Assembly: GCA_903878265.1 (NCBI GenBank)
Contig: CAIRHD010000293.1
Coordinates: forward strand, 1 to 43,602
DNA length: 43,602 nt
Reading direction: 5' to 3'
Source of the DNA: an uncultured Bacteroidales bacterium
GTDB lineage: Bacteria; Bacteroidota; Bacteroidia; Bacteroidales; UBA4417
The number at the start of each line of letters is the position of its first letter. The first letter of the stretch is position 1. Of this stretch, positions 9,573 to 19,371 are shown in pieces. The position numbers and the translations under genes are program-made. Under the pieces are notes generated by a model. That model saw only the letters and a list, made by a program, of their open reading frames with translations, did not search any database and was not told the origin of the DNA.

Positions 9573-9875
9573 ATGATACGCCATATTGTAATGTTCAAAC
9601 TTAAGGAATTCCCGGACGAAGCCTCTAAACAGTCTGCTGCCTTGGTCTTGAAAAAACGTTTGGATGAGCTACCTTTAAAAATTGGCCTTATCCGAAAATG
9701 CGAAACTGGTATTGATATCCGCAACCTGTGGTGGTCGTACGATATTGTGCTTGTGATGGATTTCGACAGCATGGCCGACCTTGAATCATACACCATACAT
9801 CCAGCGCATCAGGATTTTGTAAATTTCAATAAAGATTTTTCTATTGCTAAAGTATGTGCCGATTACGAACTATAA
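9573..9875 (+). CDS. Dabb-family (stress-responsive alpha/beta-barrel) protein
   Basis: A 100-residue protein matching the dimeric ferredoxin-like Dabb fold: it opens with MIRHIVMFKLKE, has a central WWSYDIVLVMDFDSMADLESY strand-helix unit (split here as WWSYDIVLVMDF and DSMADLESY) and the late HPAHQDF motif that is diagnostic of the family. Such proteins are small cytoplasmic dimers, and most have no known substrate. The gene stands alone, with 212 bases upstream and 169 downstream, and no obvious functional link to either neighbour. The ATG at 9573 is the only sensible start because the conserved first strand begins there. Confidence 0.88.
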   Translation: MIRHIVMFKLKEFPDEASKQSAALVLKKRLDELPLKIGLIRKCETGIDIRNLWWSYDIVLVMDFDSMADLESYTIHPAHQDFVNFNKDFSIAKVCADYEL

Positions 9876-10044
9876 TAGGGAGTTTGAGTACTGCAAGTTT
9901 ATATAAGGAAATAGAAATTAGGTAAGTCCAATGTATAGCTAAGGGAATTTCACTCTTCAGTAAATTCAATCAATCCTCTTTTATTTTAACACAATCACAA
10001 GCGAAAACATACGTTACGAATCCTTTAACCCAAACTACCCATAA

Positions 10045-11064
10045 ATGATAGATTTTAGAAGCGATACCGTTACCCGCCCAACGCCTGCAATGTTGGAAGC
10101 AATATTTTCGGCACAAGTTGGCGACGATGTTTTTGGCGACGACCCCACTGTAAATGCCCTTGAGCAAAAGGTTGCCGCCATGTTTGGCATGGAAGCCGCC
10201 CTGTTTTGTGCTTCGGGTACCATGGCCAACCAAATCGCGATCAAGGCGAACACCCAGCCTGGCGATGAGGTGATTTGCCACAAACTGTCGCATGTATATT
10301 ACTACGAAGGCGGAGGTATTGCCATGAATTCCGGTGCATCGGTTTGTTTGCTCGATGGCGATAAAGGAAGGATTACCGCCGCTGATGTAGCAGAACACAT
10401 AAACCCGCCTGCTGACCCACATCGACCGCTTACCCGGCTGGTATCGGTCGAAAATACCATGAACAAAGGTGGTGGTTCTATTTATGATTTCAACGAACTA
10501 AAGATTATTGGCGAAGTTTGTGCGAAAAACGGGCTTAAATACCACCTCGATGGGGCAAGGCTTTTTAATGCTTTGGCAGAAACAAACGAAACGCCGCTTG
10601 ATTATGGAAATATTTTCGACAGCATTTCAATTTGCATCTCCAAAGGGCTTGGCGCACCGGTTGGTTCGGTTTTAATTGGGAGCAAGGAATTTATTGGCCG
10701 TTCGCGGCGCATACGAAAAGTGTTCGGTGGTGGGATGCGGCAAGCAGGATACCTCGCTGCCGCTTGTATTTATGCCCTCGACAACCATGTAGGACGCCTT
10801 AGCGAAGATCACCGTAAGGCAAAGCAACTCGAAAGCACATTACTTTCATTGCCTTATGTGCAAACTGTTGTACCTGTACAGACCAACCTCGTGTTTTTTA
10901 GCCTAAAACCTGAGATGCCAGCATCTGTTTTTTTGAAAAGCTTGCGGCAAAACGATATTTTCGCCATGGCTTTGGCCCCGCAAGAAATCCGCTTTGTAAC
11001 CCATCTCGATATCACCGATGGCATGATGGAAAAAGTTGGATCGGTCCTAAAAGCGATGAGTTAG
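10045..11064 (+). CDS. ltaE: Low-specificity L-threonine aldolase
   Basis: A PLP-dependent fold-type I enzyme of 339 aa, the normal family length. It starts with the hallmark IDFRSDTVTRPT. The Schiff-base lysine is K200 in the SKGLGAPVGS motif, and YHLDGARLFNA carries the aspartate that contacts the PLP ring nitrogen. It cleaves L-threonine or L-allo-threonine to glycine and acetaldehyde in the cytoplasm. The gene appears monocistronic: 169 bases separate it from the Dabb gene and 167 from the following GH57 gene. The stereochemical preference (L- versus L-allo-) cannot be read from the sequence. Confidence 0.93.
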   Translation: MIDFRSDTVTRPTPAMLEAIFSAQVGDDVFGDDPTVNALEQKVAAMFGMEAALFCASGTMANQIAIKANTQPGDEVICHKLSHVYYYEGGGIAMNSGASVCLLDGDKGRITAADVAEHINPPADPHRPLTRLVSVENTMNKGGGSIYDFNELKIIGEVCAKNGLKYHLDGARLFNALAETNETPLDYGNIFDSISICISKGLGAPVGSVLIGSKEFIGRSRRIRKVFGGGMRQAGYLAAACIYALDNHVGRLSEDHRKAKQLESTLLSLPYVQTVVPVQTNLVFFSLKPEMPASVFLKSLRQNDIFAMALAPQEIRFVTHLDITDGMMEKVGSVLKAMS

Positions 11065-11185
11065 TAGTTTCGGCCTTTGTTAATTCTATTTTATCTGGTT
11101 AGCATAACTTGACCGGTTTTGCAGTTTTCTTATAAATTGGTGTCGATTTTGCTTAAAACCCGGCAAAATGGATTTGACTTTTAGC

Positions 11186-11212
11186 TTTGTCTGAGCTTTT
11201 TGCTTAAATTTG
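11186..11212 (+). promoter_or_regulatory. Candidate Bacteroidota-type promoter for the GH57 gene
   Basis: TAAATTTG at 11205-11212 matches the -7 consensus TAnnTTTG and lies 19 bases before the start codon. A TTTG at 11186-11189 could be the -33 box, but the 15-base gap is shorter than usual. No other promoter-like site is visible in the gap. Confidence 0.35.
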
Positions 11213-11231
11213 TCCAACAAATACAATTTCC

Positions 11232-13907
11232 ATGAAATGCTTCCTCCATCTTTTTATCACCACTTTTTTATGTGCTGTTTCAAATCTGGTTTTCAGCCAG
11301 GTACATACCAGTTACTTATGGCATTTGGAACAACCTATATACTGGCCCGAGGAGAGTGTTTGGAACCCCTTTGAGCACCAAAGTGTTTGGGAATCGCAAT
11401 ATCTGAAGTCGAATAACGGCAACTGGTACCCTGACGGGCTGCAACATCCGTTGAACAATTTGCCTGATATTTTCGGCAACGACGACCGTAAAGCGGTTTA
11501 CCAATACCGTACAAAAGATGCGGTTCAATCCCTGTTAAGCCTAGCTGAAGCCGGTGCCCAGGTAAACTATTCGGGATGCCTGATGGAAAACGTTAACAGC
11601 CTTGCCAATGCAGGCCAATGGGGCTATTCCACAGGTTGGCAAAACAATTTTGTAACCGCACGTAACTGGACAACCTCTGGCGGCAAACCCAGGATGGATG
11701 TGGTTGGTTTTACAAAGGATCATGCGCTATCGCCTTTATTGAGCGATAAAATGCTCCGCAGGCAAATACAGGCACACCGTTTTTTATACGCTGAGCAATT
11801 TGGTTCGTCGCCCAATTATTCGAAGGGATATTGGCCTGCAGAATGTTCCTTTAGCATCAGGAACATTAAAGCCCTGAAAGAGGAAGGTTTTGATTGGGTT
11901 GTGATTGCCAACAGCCACCTGGCCCGCACGCTACAGGATTATCCGTTGCAATATGGGACTTCGGTATGCAATATTGATCCGCCAAATCGGGCAGATATAA
12001 TTCCCATAAATGGCACACATTGGTGGAGCGGGCAAATAGATGGCAGGGGCGGTACTTTTGCCGCGCCTTATTGCTACCAGGCACACAAAGCAAAGTATGT
12101 AGATCCCGAAACCGGCGCAGAATTTAAAATTACGGTTGTGCCCATGGATGATGTGTTGAGTTATCAAAATGGATATTCAACCATGGGGACAGGTACCATT
12201 GATGCAAATATTGCCCCTTACGAAAACCCTGCGCAGCCTTCGATGGTGCTGCTTGCCCACGATGGCGACAATGCCTGGGGTGGTGGGTACGATTATTATA
12301 CCAATTCGGTGCCCAATTTTGCCAACGAAGCTGCATCAAAGGGGTATGTACCCTCAACCGTTGAACAGTTCCTGAGCAGCCACCCGGTGCCCGAAAGCGA
12401 TGTGGTACATGTGGAAGATGGTTCGTGGGTGAATGCCGCCAACGATTGGGGGCATCCTCAATTTATTAACTGGTTGTGGCCAATGTACACATCCAATTAT
12501 GAATTTAACCTCGATGGTTGGACCGAAGATGTGCGTAACTGGGCTGTGCTGGTAGCTGCCGAAAACCGTGTTCAGATGGCTGAGGATTTGCAGGGGACAC
12601 TCAACATTGCCAACATAGTGCATCCTTCGGCGGCAGCCAATGCAGCCGAAAGGGCATGGCATTTCCTGCTTCCGGCCTACAATAGCGGATATATGTATTA
12701 CGGTACTTCGCTGGATATGGAAGTAAAGCAATCGCTGGCCTGTAACCGCGCAGGTACTTTTGCCGACCAGGTTATCAATGCACATGCAGGTACCGACAAC
12801 ACCCCACCAACTATTTTTGTCCCGCAAAGATATCCGTATAACCCGGGCGGGACAGGCTTTGGCCCCACGTATGGGTACCAGCAGCACCAGAATTCGTCCG
12901 ATTTCCATGTGTGGACCTTTGCGTATGATGTTTCGGGAATACAATCGGTTACCCTAAAATACAGGCTCGATAACGATGGGCTGAACCCTATTGCCAACAA
13001 CGACAACGAAACCTATTCGGGCGGGAGCAGCGTTCAGGCATGGCAAAACCTGACGATGGCATACCGCAATTTCCCTACAGGCAATGTTACCAATAATCCA
13101 GAAGTAAATTTCTTCATCCTTCCCGACCATATTGCCGGGCAGTATTCGGCTGAAATAACCGGTGTGGCTGAATCATTGGTTGATTATTATGTGGAAACGG
13201 TGGACTCCAAAGGCAATGTTTCAAAATCGGCCATACAACATGTGTATGTTGGGCCATCCAACCCCGGAGGCGGCGGACAGAGCGGGGTTTATTGGACTCC
13301 CGAAAACCCAACAGCCGACGATGTAATTACCATAACCGAAACGGATGTTACGGTTGGGGCCAAACTGCATTGGGGCGTAAAAGTGGGTGGGGTAACCTGG
13401 CAGAAACCCAATCAGGTCTATTGGCCGGCAGGTTCGGCCCTTTTTAACGGGGTTGGGCCGGCTGTTGAATCGGCTATGGTTGGACCCGATACCCAGGGCA
13501 ATAACAGCATAAGCATTGGCCCATTCAATAATGCGGCACAAAAAGTGGATGCGGTTGATTTTGTGATCCATTACAACAACAACACCTGGAACAACAACGG
13601 CGGTGCCGATTTTCATATTCCTATCAGTATTTCGAATACTTCTATCGGCAATAATGAACTTAGCAGAAAATTCAGCCTGTGGCCGGTTCCTGCCGATGAA
13701 ATGGTATTTGTTGGCGTACCGCTCCAATTTGTTGGGCAGCACAGTTTGGTCTTGTTTTCATCTATGGGTCAGAAAGTTTTTGAACAGCAAATTGTAACCG
13801 AAAACTTCAGACTCGATGTAAGTTCGTTGCCTGTTGGGTTTTACATGGCCTGCGTTTTGGACAAGTCCGATAAAATAGTTGCGATAAGGAAGATTGTAAC
13901 AAAGTAG
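11232..13907 (+). CDS. Secreted GH57-family glucanase with starch-binding-like module and T9SS tail
   Basis: An 891-residue exported protein. A signal peptide (about residues 1-23, ending LVFSQ) precedes a GH57 N-terminal barrel that starts TSYLWHLEQPIYWP. GH57 motifs visible are GYWPAECSF, with the likely nucleophile E204, and LAHDGDNAWGGG, with the likely acid/base aspartate at 344 or 346. GH57 enzymes are retaining alpha-glucan hydrolases or branching enzymes. At about 710-800 lies a beta module (VYWTPENPTADD to NNNGGADFHIP) resembling the CBM25/26-type starch-binding modules of Bacteroidota amylases. The last 80 residues (FSLWPVPA to VAIRKIVTK) are a type A T9SS sorting domain, so the enzyme is predicted to be cell-surface or released. 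It leads the alpha-glucan cluster, separated from the GH13 gene by about 610 bases. Exact specificity is unknown. Confidence 0.88.
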   Translation: MKCFLHLFITTFLCAVSNLVFSQVHTSYLWHLEQPIYWPEESVWNPFEHQSVWESQYLKSNNGNWYPDGLQHPLNNLPDIFGNDDRKAVYQYRTKDAVQSLLSLAEAGAQVNYSGCLMENVNSLANAGQWGYSTGWQNNFVTARNWTTSGGKPRMDVVGFTKDHALSPLLSDKMLRRQIQAHRFLYAEQFGSSPNYSKGYWPAECSFSIRNIKALKEEGFDWVVIANSHLARTLQDYPLQYGTSVCNIDPPNRADIIPINGTHWWSGQIDGRGGTFAAPYCYQAHKAKYVDPETGAEFKITVVPMDDVLSYQNGYSTMGTGTIDANIAPYENPAQPSMVLLAHDGDNAWGGGYDYYTNSVPNFANEAASKGYVPSTVEQFLSSHPVPESDVVHVEDGSWVNAANDWGHPQFINWLWPMYTSNYEFNLDGWTEDVRNWAVLVAAENRVQMAEDLQGTLNIANIVHPSAAANAAERAWHFLLPAYNSGYMYYGTSLDMEVKQSLACNRAGTFADQVINAHAGTDNTPPTIFVPQRYPYNPGGTGFGPTYGYQQHQNSSDFHVWTFAYDVSGIQSVTLKYRLDNDGLNPIANNDNETYSGGSSVQAWQNLTMAYRNFPTGNVTNNPEVNFFILPDHIAGQYSAEITGVAESLVDYYVETVDSKGNVSKSAIQHVYVGPSNPGGGGQSGVYWTPENPTADDVITITETDVTVGAKLHWGVKVGGVTWQKPNQVYWPAGSALFNGVGPAVESAMVGPDTQGNNSISIGPFNNAAQKVDAVDFVIHYNNNTWNNNGGADFHIPISISNTSIGNNELSRKFSLWPVPADEMVFVGVPLQFVGQHSLVLFSSMGQKVFEQQIVTENFRLDVSSLPVGFYMACVLDKSDKIVAIRKIVTK

Positions 13908-14470
13908 CCGTTTTGTTGCTCTAAAAGCGGGACATAATAAAAGTGCAATCTTGGAGGGTATGCTTTTGAACCCCTTTTATCTGTAAAGTTTCATGATATT
14001 TGCAGTAGTTTTGGGGTAGTTTTAAATTGCTCCGAGATTTGCATTTTGAGGTAGGAGAATAGTTGAAATAGATATGCCGGGTTGAATATTTGGGATAGTA
14101 AATTTTATATTTTAAAACAGCGAATCATTAATGACCTAAATTCAACTAATAAATGCAACATGATTTATGATTGCGCAGGAAATGAATTGGGAAAAATTTA
14201 CTGCTTGGTTTTTTAGTGTAAGAGTGGCTTGGAGTAATCCGATACTTGTTGCCAACAATCCGGTTCTAACCCATCATAGATAGAGGCTAAATTCGATTCC
14301 ATTAATCGCTTTCTTACCTGCACATTTTCCTTTGTCAATATATCGTATAGGAAAACAATGTTTCGCCCTGGTAATTTCTGATTTTAACACATTTTGTTTT
14401 GCTCAGACAGGCAATTTAAAATAAATTCCATAATTTTCTATCTTGCAAACGATTGCACTAAGAGCTTATG
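13908..14470. other. Gene-free intergenic region, no recognisable feature
   Basis: About 560 bases between the GH57 and GH13 genes. I find no ORF with coding character, no strong hairpin followed by T's, no tRNA and no repeat like those elsewhere in the window. It may hold regulatory sites for the alpha-glucan genes, but none is recognisable. Confidence 0.5.
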
Positions 14471-14500
14471 TTTTAGATGGATAGTTTTCTCATATCTTTG
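14471..14500 (+). promoter_or_regulatory. Candidate promoter of the GH13-GH31 operon
   Basis: TATCTTTG at 14493-14500 fits the -7 consensus TAnnTTTG, with a weak TTTT (-33-like) at 14471-14474, an 18-base spacing. The predicted transcript would begin near 14507, downstream of the ATG at 14477 and just before the ATG at 14519. It therefore argues for the latter as the translation start. Confidence 0.45.
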
Positions 14501-14518
14501 CGAAAAAAATATCCAAAC

Positions 14519-16360
14519 ATGAAGAAGACAACAATTTTACTGATTAGTATTTTACTTATAAAATCTGCATTCTCCCAGGTTACCATCGATCATGTGGAAC
14601 CGCCTTGCTGGTGGGCTGGGATGAAGAACAATTCCCTGCAATTGATGATACATGGCAACAATATCGGCAAAACCAAACCATCGCTCGACTACAATGGGGT
14701 GAAAATTAAGGATGTTACTAATGCCGGCGACGATTATTTATTCGTTGACCTTGTGATTGGCAACAGCGCAAAGCCTGGTTTCTTCACAATTTCGTTCAAA
14801 GAAAAGGAACTTGAAGTGGCAAGCAGCCAATATGAGCTTAAAGCCAGGCTCGAAGGTTCGGCAAAACGCGCGGGGTTCAACACTTCGGATATGATGTACC
14901 TCATTATGCCCGACCGCTTTGCCAATGGCGACCCTACCAACGACGATATGCCCGGAATGTTGGAAAAAGCTGACAGAAGCAATCCAAACGGGCGGCACGG
15001 CGGCGACATAAAAGGGATTGTTGATCATTTGGACTACCTGCAAAACTTAGGCGTTACCACAATCTGGTGTACCCCTCTGCTCGAAAACAATATGCCAGCC
15101 TACACCTACCATGGTTACGCCGTTACCGATTTATATAAAATTGACCCACGCTTCGGCACAAACCAAAGCTACCGCGAAATGGTTGATGCTGCCCACTCTA
15201 AAGGGATGAAAGTGGTTATGGACATGGTTTTCAATCATTTCGGTACAAATTCGTACTGGATGAAAGACCTGCCGCAAAACGACTGGGTGAACCAATGGCC
15301 TGAATATACCCGTTCCAATTATCGCGGCGGCGTGCTTTCCGATCCTTACCGTTCGCAATACGACGAAAAGAAAATGGCTACCGGTTGGTTCGATACCACT
15401 ATGGCCGATTTTAACCAGAAAAACCCTTATGTGGCCAAATACCTGATCCAAAACAGCATTTGGTGGGTTGAATTTGCAGGTTTGGATGGCATACGCCAGG
15501 ATACTTACCCGTATTCCGACAAAGATTTTATGGCGGATTGGATGAAAACCCTCCGCGACGAATATCCCAACCTGAATACTGTTGGCGAGGCCTGGATCAA
15601 TTACCCGCCACAGGTTGCTTATTGGATGGACAATAAAGATAATAAAGATGGCTACCGTTCCTATTTATCACATGTTTTCGATTTCCCATTGATGGGTGCA
15701 ATCCAAAAAGCATTCAACGAGGGCGATGGCTGGGATACAGGTTTGGCGCGTTTGTACGAATTGCTTTCGCAGGATTTCCTTTACAGCGACCCATCGAAGC
15801 TCATTACTTTTGCCGACAACCACGATATTGAACGCATGTACCCTGTGTTGAAAAGTGTTGAAAACGTTAAAATGGCCTTGGCTTTCCTTGCCACAACACG
15901 CGGTATGCCAATGCTTTATTATGGAACGGAAGCTCTAAGCGACCGAGGTACTTTAGAAGGCGATCCAGGAAAGCGAAAAGATTTCCCTGGTGGATGGAAG
16001 GGTGACAAAACCAATATGTTCACCGGCGATAACCTCAGCAATGAGCAAAAAGATGTGCTCGATTATACATCAAAATTGTTCACTTGGCGCAAAAGCAACA
16101 AAGTGGTGCAGCAAGGGAAACTTACCCATTTTATCCCTGAAAACGGCATTTATGTCTATTTCCGCACCCTTGAAAAAGAATCCGTAATGATAATTGTGAA
16201 CAACAATACTGAAGTCAAAACATTGGAAACCAAACGTTTTGATGAAAACTTAAAGGGGTTCAGGCGAGGTAAGGATGTTATGGATGGAAACAAGCTTAAA
16301 GACCTCAGCAACATTGAAGTTCAAGGTAAAAGCGTTAAAATTATCGAACTTTCGAAATGA
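14519..16360 (+). CDS. GH13 alpha-amylase / cyclomaltodextrinase-neopullulanase, SusA-like
   Basis: 613 aa from the ATG at 14519, chosen over the in-frame ATG at 14477 because a normal signal peptide begins there (MKKTTILLISILL to AFSQ) and a -7 promoter element lies between the two. After an N-terminal cyclomaltodextrinase-type beta domain, the GH13 barrel shows all four regions: DMVFNH, GIRQDTY with nucleophile D328, TVGEAW with acid/base E357, and FADNHD with D436. Length and order match periplasmic SusA of Bacteroides (about 617 aa), which degrades maltodextrins and cyclodextrins; the visible signal peptide fits a periplasmic location. The stop overlaps the GH31 start by four bases (ATGA), so the two are co-translated. 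Confidence 0.92.
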   Translation: MKKTTILLISILLIKSAFSQVTIDHVEPPCWWAGMKNNSLQLMIHGNNIGKTKPSLDYNGVKIKDVTNAGDDYLFVDLVIGNSAKPGFFTISFKEKELEVASSQYELKARLEGSAKRAGFNTSDMMYLIMPDRFANGDPTNDDMPGMLEKADRSNPNGRHGGDIKGIVDHLDYLQNLGVTTIWCTPLLENNMPAYTYHGYAVTDLYKIDPRFGTNQSYREMVDAAHSKGMKVVMDMVFNHFGTNSYWMKDLPQNDWVNQWPEYTRSNYRGGVLSDPYRSQYDEKKMATGWFDTTMADFNQKNPYVAKYLIQNSIWWVEFAGLDGIRQDTYPYSDKDFMADWMKTLRDEYPNLNTVGEAWINYPPQVAYWMDNKDNKDGYRSYLSHVFDFPLMGAIQKAFNEGDGWDTGLARLYELLSQDFLYSDPSKLITFADNHDIERMYPVLKSVENVKMALAFLATTRGMPMLYYGTEALSDRGTLEGDPGKRKDFPGGWKGDKTNMFTGDNLSNEQKDVLDYTSKLFTWRKSNKVVQQGKLTHFIPENGIYVYFRTLEKESVMIIVNNNTEVKTLETKRFDENLKGFRRGKDVMDGNKLKDLSNIEVQGKSVKIIELSK

Positions 16361-19185
16361 AAAACCTGACCCGCTTCCTGGCAATCTTCACATTCCTTTT
16401 CGTTTACCAGGTTTCGTTTGCCCAGCTAATCTGGCTGAAGCCCGAAAACCCTTCGCTTACCGATTCGGCAACTTTGTTTTTCAACGCCGCCGAAGGCAAC
16501 AAAGCATTGATTGACCTGCAAGGTGATGTTTACCTGCACACCGGGGTGATAACCAACCGAAGCCTTGATGGCCACGACTGGAAATACGTTGTTGGAAATT
16601 GGGGAACGGACGACAAAAGCGTGCTGATGAAACGGGAGGGCAAAAACCTCTACTCTTTCCGTTTTGTGATAAAATCATATTACAAACTGCTACCCGAAGA
16701 TGTTGCCAATCAATTGGCTTTTGTTTTCCGCAACCAGGATGGGACTGTTGTGGGCAAAACCAAGGAAAACGAGGATATTGTAATCCCGGTAAACGGGTAC
16801 AAGCCTAAAATACAAGAAAGTGCCAATTCAAATAAAGAATTGCATAAGCTCAACAAAGTTGAGCAGCTTGCGGCCTCATGGAATATTTATCTTGAAAAAG
16901 GCATGGTTACGGTTCGCCCATTTAGCGAAAGCGTGGTGGAAGTTGTTTTTTTGCCCGACGGCTTAACAAAACCTGATCCTTCACATTCTGTTGTTATGCA
17001 GCCTGCTAAGACAACACTTACCTCGGAGAAAACCAGTACGGGATATACTTTGCACAACGGCGCAATGACAATAACTGCTAATGCCGATCCTTTTTATCTG
17101 ACCTATATTTACAAAGGCGACACTTTGTTAGCTGAGGAAAGCGGATTTTTTAACAAACCGGGCAACAGTGGCGTACGCTTCGCGCTCAAAACCAACGAAA
17201 AAGTATATGGCACCGGCGAACGTGCCATGCCCATGGACAGGCGCGGTAAAAAACTCCAATTGTACAACCGTCCATTTTATGCGTACGAATATGGGGCTGC
17301 CATGCTCAATTATTCAGTGCCCATGACCATTTCGTCGCGCAAGTATGCCTTGCTTTTCGATAATCCCCAAAAAGGATATATTGATATTGGTCTTGCCGAA
17401 CCTTCCGTTACCGAATGGAGTGCCTTGGGCGGAACCGCGAGATATTACCTGATAGCCGGAAGCACATTTGCCGAAATTTCAGGCACATACACCCAACTTA
17501 CCGGAAAGCAGCCTTTGCCTCCACGTTGGGCTTTAGGAAATTTGCAGAGCCGCATGGCCTACCGCAACCAGCGCGAAACCGATAGCATTGTTACACTGAT
17601 GCAGAAAAAAGATTTTCCGATGGATGCCATAATCCTTGATTTTTACTGGTTTGGCGATAGCATCCAAGGCCATTTGGGGAAACTAGATTGGTTCAAAAAA
17701 GCCTGGCCCGATCCTGCCGGGATGGTTGCAAAGTTCAAAAAGCAAGGAGTTAAAACCATACTTATTACCGAACCTTATGTGATCGATACGGTTGCCAACC
17801 ATGCCGACGCCGCCGCAAAAGGGGTTTTTGTAACCGATAGCCTTGGCAAAACATACATAGATAAACAGTTTTATTTTGGTGCCGGAAGTTTGATCGATAT
17901 TTTTAAACCCGAAGCCCGCGACTGGTTTTGGCTAAAGTATAAAAAGCAGATTGATATGGGCATTGCTGCCTGGTGGGGCGATTTGGGCGAACCCGAAAGC
18001 CATCCGGCCGACATAAGGCATGTTAACGGAAAAGCAGATGAGGTGCATAATATTTTCGGGCATTATTGGGATAAAATGCTGTTCGAGAAATATGCCGAAA
18101 ACTACCCAAACACCCGATTGTTCCACCTTCAACGTTCCGGTTTTGCCGGTTCGCAACGCTACGCGGCCTATCCATGGACCGGCGATGTTTCGCGCAGTTG
18201 GGGCGGGTTGCAGGCACAGCTACCACTGCTATTAACCATGGGGATGAACGGTTTGGGCTACATACATTCCGATGCCGGTGGGTTTGCGCAGGGAGTGCGC
18301 GACGATGAACTTTATACGCGCTGGCTTCAATTCGCCGTTTTTACGCCTATTCTCAGGCCTCATGGTTCGGGAATCCCGAGCGAACCTGTTTTCTGGAACG
18401 AAAAAACACAGGATATTGTCCGCAATTACATGAAGTTGCGCTATGCAATGCTGCCATACAACTATACGCTTGCATGGCAAAATGCAACTGCCGGTTTGCC
18501 CCTGATGCGGCCTTTATTTTACAATTACCCAAACGATACGGCAGCTTGCCGGGTTGAGGACCAGTATTTGTGGGGTGAAAACCTGATGGTTGCGCCAGTT
18601 ATCCAAAAAGGCTTGAAAAGCCGTAGCATTTATCTTCCCGAAGGCAAATGGTACGATTTCCATACTGGGATTGAATATAATGGAAATAAGCGAATGGATT
18701 TCCCTCTCGAAAGCGAAAATATCCCTGTTTTTGCAAAAGCAGGCAGTTTTATCCCAATGGCAAGACCTGTTACATCTACCGATTATTACAATGCCGGCGA
18801 ATATTTTGTAAAATACTATCCGGCAGCCGAATCGGAGTTTGTTCAATACGAGGATAATGGCCTCGACAGCCAATCGCTTAACGATGGAAACTATGAGTTG
18901 CTTGCCTATTTAGGGATGAGTAAAGAGGGTACAACAGTTGTATCAATATCAAAATCAGGTAATTGGCAAGGAATGCCAACAAGCCGCCTCATGCATTTGC
19001 AAGTCAGGTTTGATGCACAACCTGCCCATATAAAACTGAATGGGAAAACCATAAAAATAAAACCCGAAAAAGGCGAATCCGGCAGCACCAAATCCACTGC
19101 CACCTTTGATGGAAAATGGATGAGCCTGAATTTCAATTGGGATGGGAAACCCGTTCAAATCGAAATTAATGATCCCAAAAAATAA
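16357..19185 (+). CDS. GH31 alpha-glucosidase, exported, with N-terminal beta module
   Basis: 942 aa, beginning with a signal peptide ending VSFAQ. Residues about 22-145 form an extra beta module with VYLHTGVIT, W-K-Y-V and LAFVFRNQDGT, of the type attached to Bacteroidota amylolytic enzymes and perhaps carbohydrate-binding. GH31 N-terminal sandwich and barrel follow: VYGTGERAMPMDR, nucleophile D542 in WWGDLGEPE, acid/base D610 in YPWTGDVSRSW, and RPHGSG. The predicted reaction is exo-hydrolysis of alpha-1,4- or alpha-1,6-linked glucose from the ends of maltodextrins, in the periplasm. Its four-base overlap with the GH13 gene fits the classic amylase plus alpha-glucosidase division of labour; in Bacteroides the sus operon uses a GH97 (SusB) for this step. 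Alpha-xylosidase activity is not excluded but is unlikely in this context. Confidence 0.92.
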   Translation: MKNLTRFLAIFTFLFVYQVSFAQLIWLKPENPSLTDSATLFFNAAEGNKALIDLQGDVYLHTGVITNRSLDGHDWKYVVGNWGTDDKSVLMKREGKNLYSFRFVIKSYYKLLPEDVANQLAFVFRNQDGTVVGKTKENEDIVIPVNGYKPKIQESANSNKELHKLNKVEQLAASWNIYLEKGMVTVRPFSESVVEVVFLPDGLTKPDPSHSVVMQPAKTTLTSEKTSTGYTLHNGAMTITANADPFYLTYIYKGDTLLAEESGFFNKPGNSGVRFALKTNEKVYGTGERAMPMDRRGKKLQLYNRPFYAYEYGAAMLNYSVPMTISSRKYALLFDNPQKGYIDIGLAEPSVTEWSALGGTARYYLIAGSTFAEISGTYTQLTGKQPLPPRWALGNLQSRMAYRNQRETDSIVTLMQKKDFPMDAIILDFYWFGDSIQGHLGKLDWFKKAWPDPAGMVAKFKKQGVKTILITEPYVIDTVANHADAAAKGVFVTDSLGKTYIDKQFYFGAGSLIDIFKPEARDWFWLKYKKQIDMGIAAWWGDLGEPESHPADIRHVNGKADEVHNIFGHYWDKMLFEKYAENYPNTRLFHLQRSGFAGSQRYAAYPWTGDVSRSWGGLQAQLPLLLTMGMNGLGYIHSDAGGFAQGVRDDELYTRWLQFAVFTPILRPHGSGIPSEPVFWNEKTQDIVRNYMKLRYAMLPYNYTLAWQNATAGLPLMRPLFYNYPNDTAACRVEDQYLWGENLMVAPVIQKGLKSRSIYLPEGKWYDFHTGIEYNGNKRMDFPLESENIPVFAKAGSFIPMARPVTSTDYYNAGEYFVKYYPAAESEFVQYEDNGLDSQSLNDGNYELLAYLGMSKEGTTVVSISKSGNWQGMPTSRLMHLQVRFDAQPAHIKLNGKTIKIKPEKGESGSTKSTATFDGKWMSLNFNWDGKPVQIEINDPKK

Positions 19186-19199
19186 TATCCCCGCCAGCG

Positions 19200-19311
19200 T
19201 ACAGACGCGATGCTTCGCGTCTCCTTTTATAACCAGAGATGCTTCGCGTCTCATAACAAAAAAGGGATATTTCGCGACTCATATCAAAGACCAGATGCAT
19301 CGCATCTCCAT
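19200..19311. repeat. Four tandem palindromic elements (REP-like), period about 30 bp
   Basis: Between the GH31 and lipoprotein GH13 genes, four related units begin near 19203, 19235, 19264 and 19293. The first is a perfect hairpin: arms AGACGCGA (19203-19210) and TCGCGTCT (19215-19222) around a four-base loop. The fourth is AGATGC-ATC-GCATCT (19293-19307). The second and third keep the TTCGCG core. The mRNA between the two genes would fold here, and such elements resemble REP sequences. The array also creates a false upstream ATG at 19210. Confidence 0.75.
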
Positions 19312-19371
19312 TTATCCACAATAAACCCAAAGCACTTTTTCAAACACATAAATCCCAATAAAACAAATCCC

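Noticed and set aside
12354..12944. 196-residue minus-strand ORF inside the GH57 gene
   Set aside because: A shadow of the conserved secreted enzyme; no domain recognised.
14477..14518. Upstream start for the SusA-like gene
   Set aside because: The candidate promoter lies inside it, and the signal peptide begins only at 14519.
19210..19371. Upstream start for the lipoprotein GH13 gene
   Set aside because: It lies in the palindromic repeat and would put 54 residues before a clear lipoprotein signal peptide.
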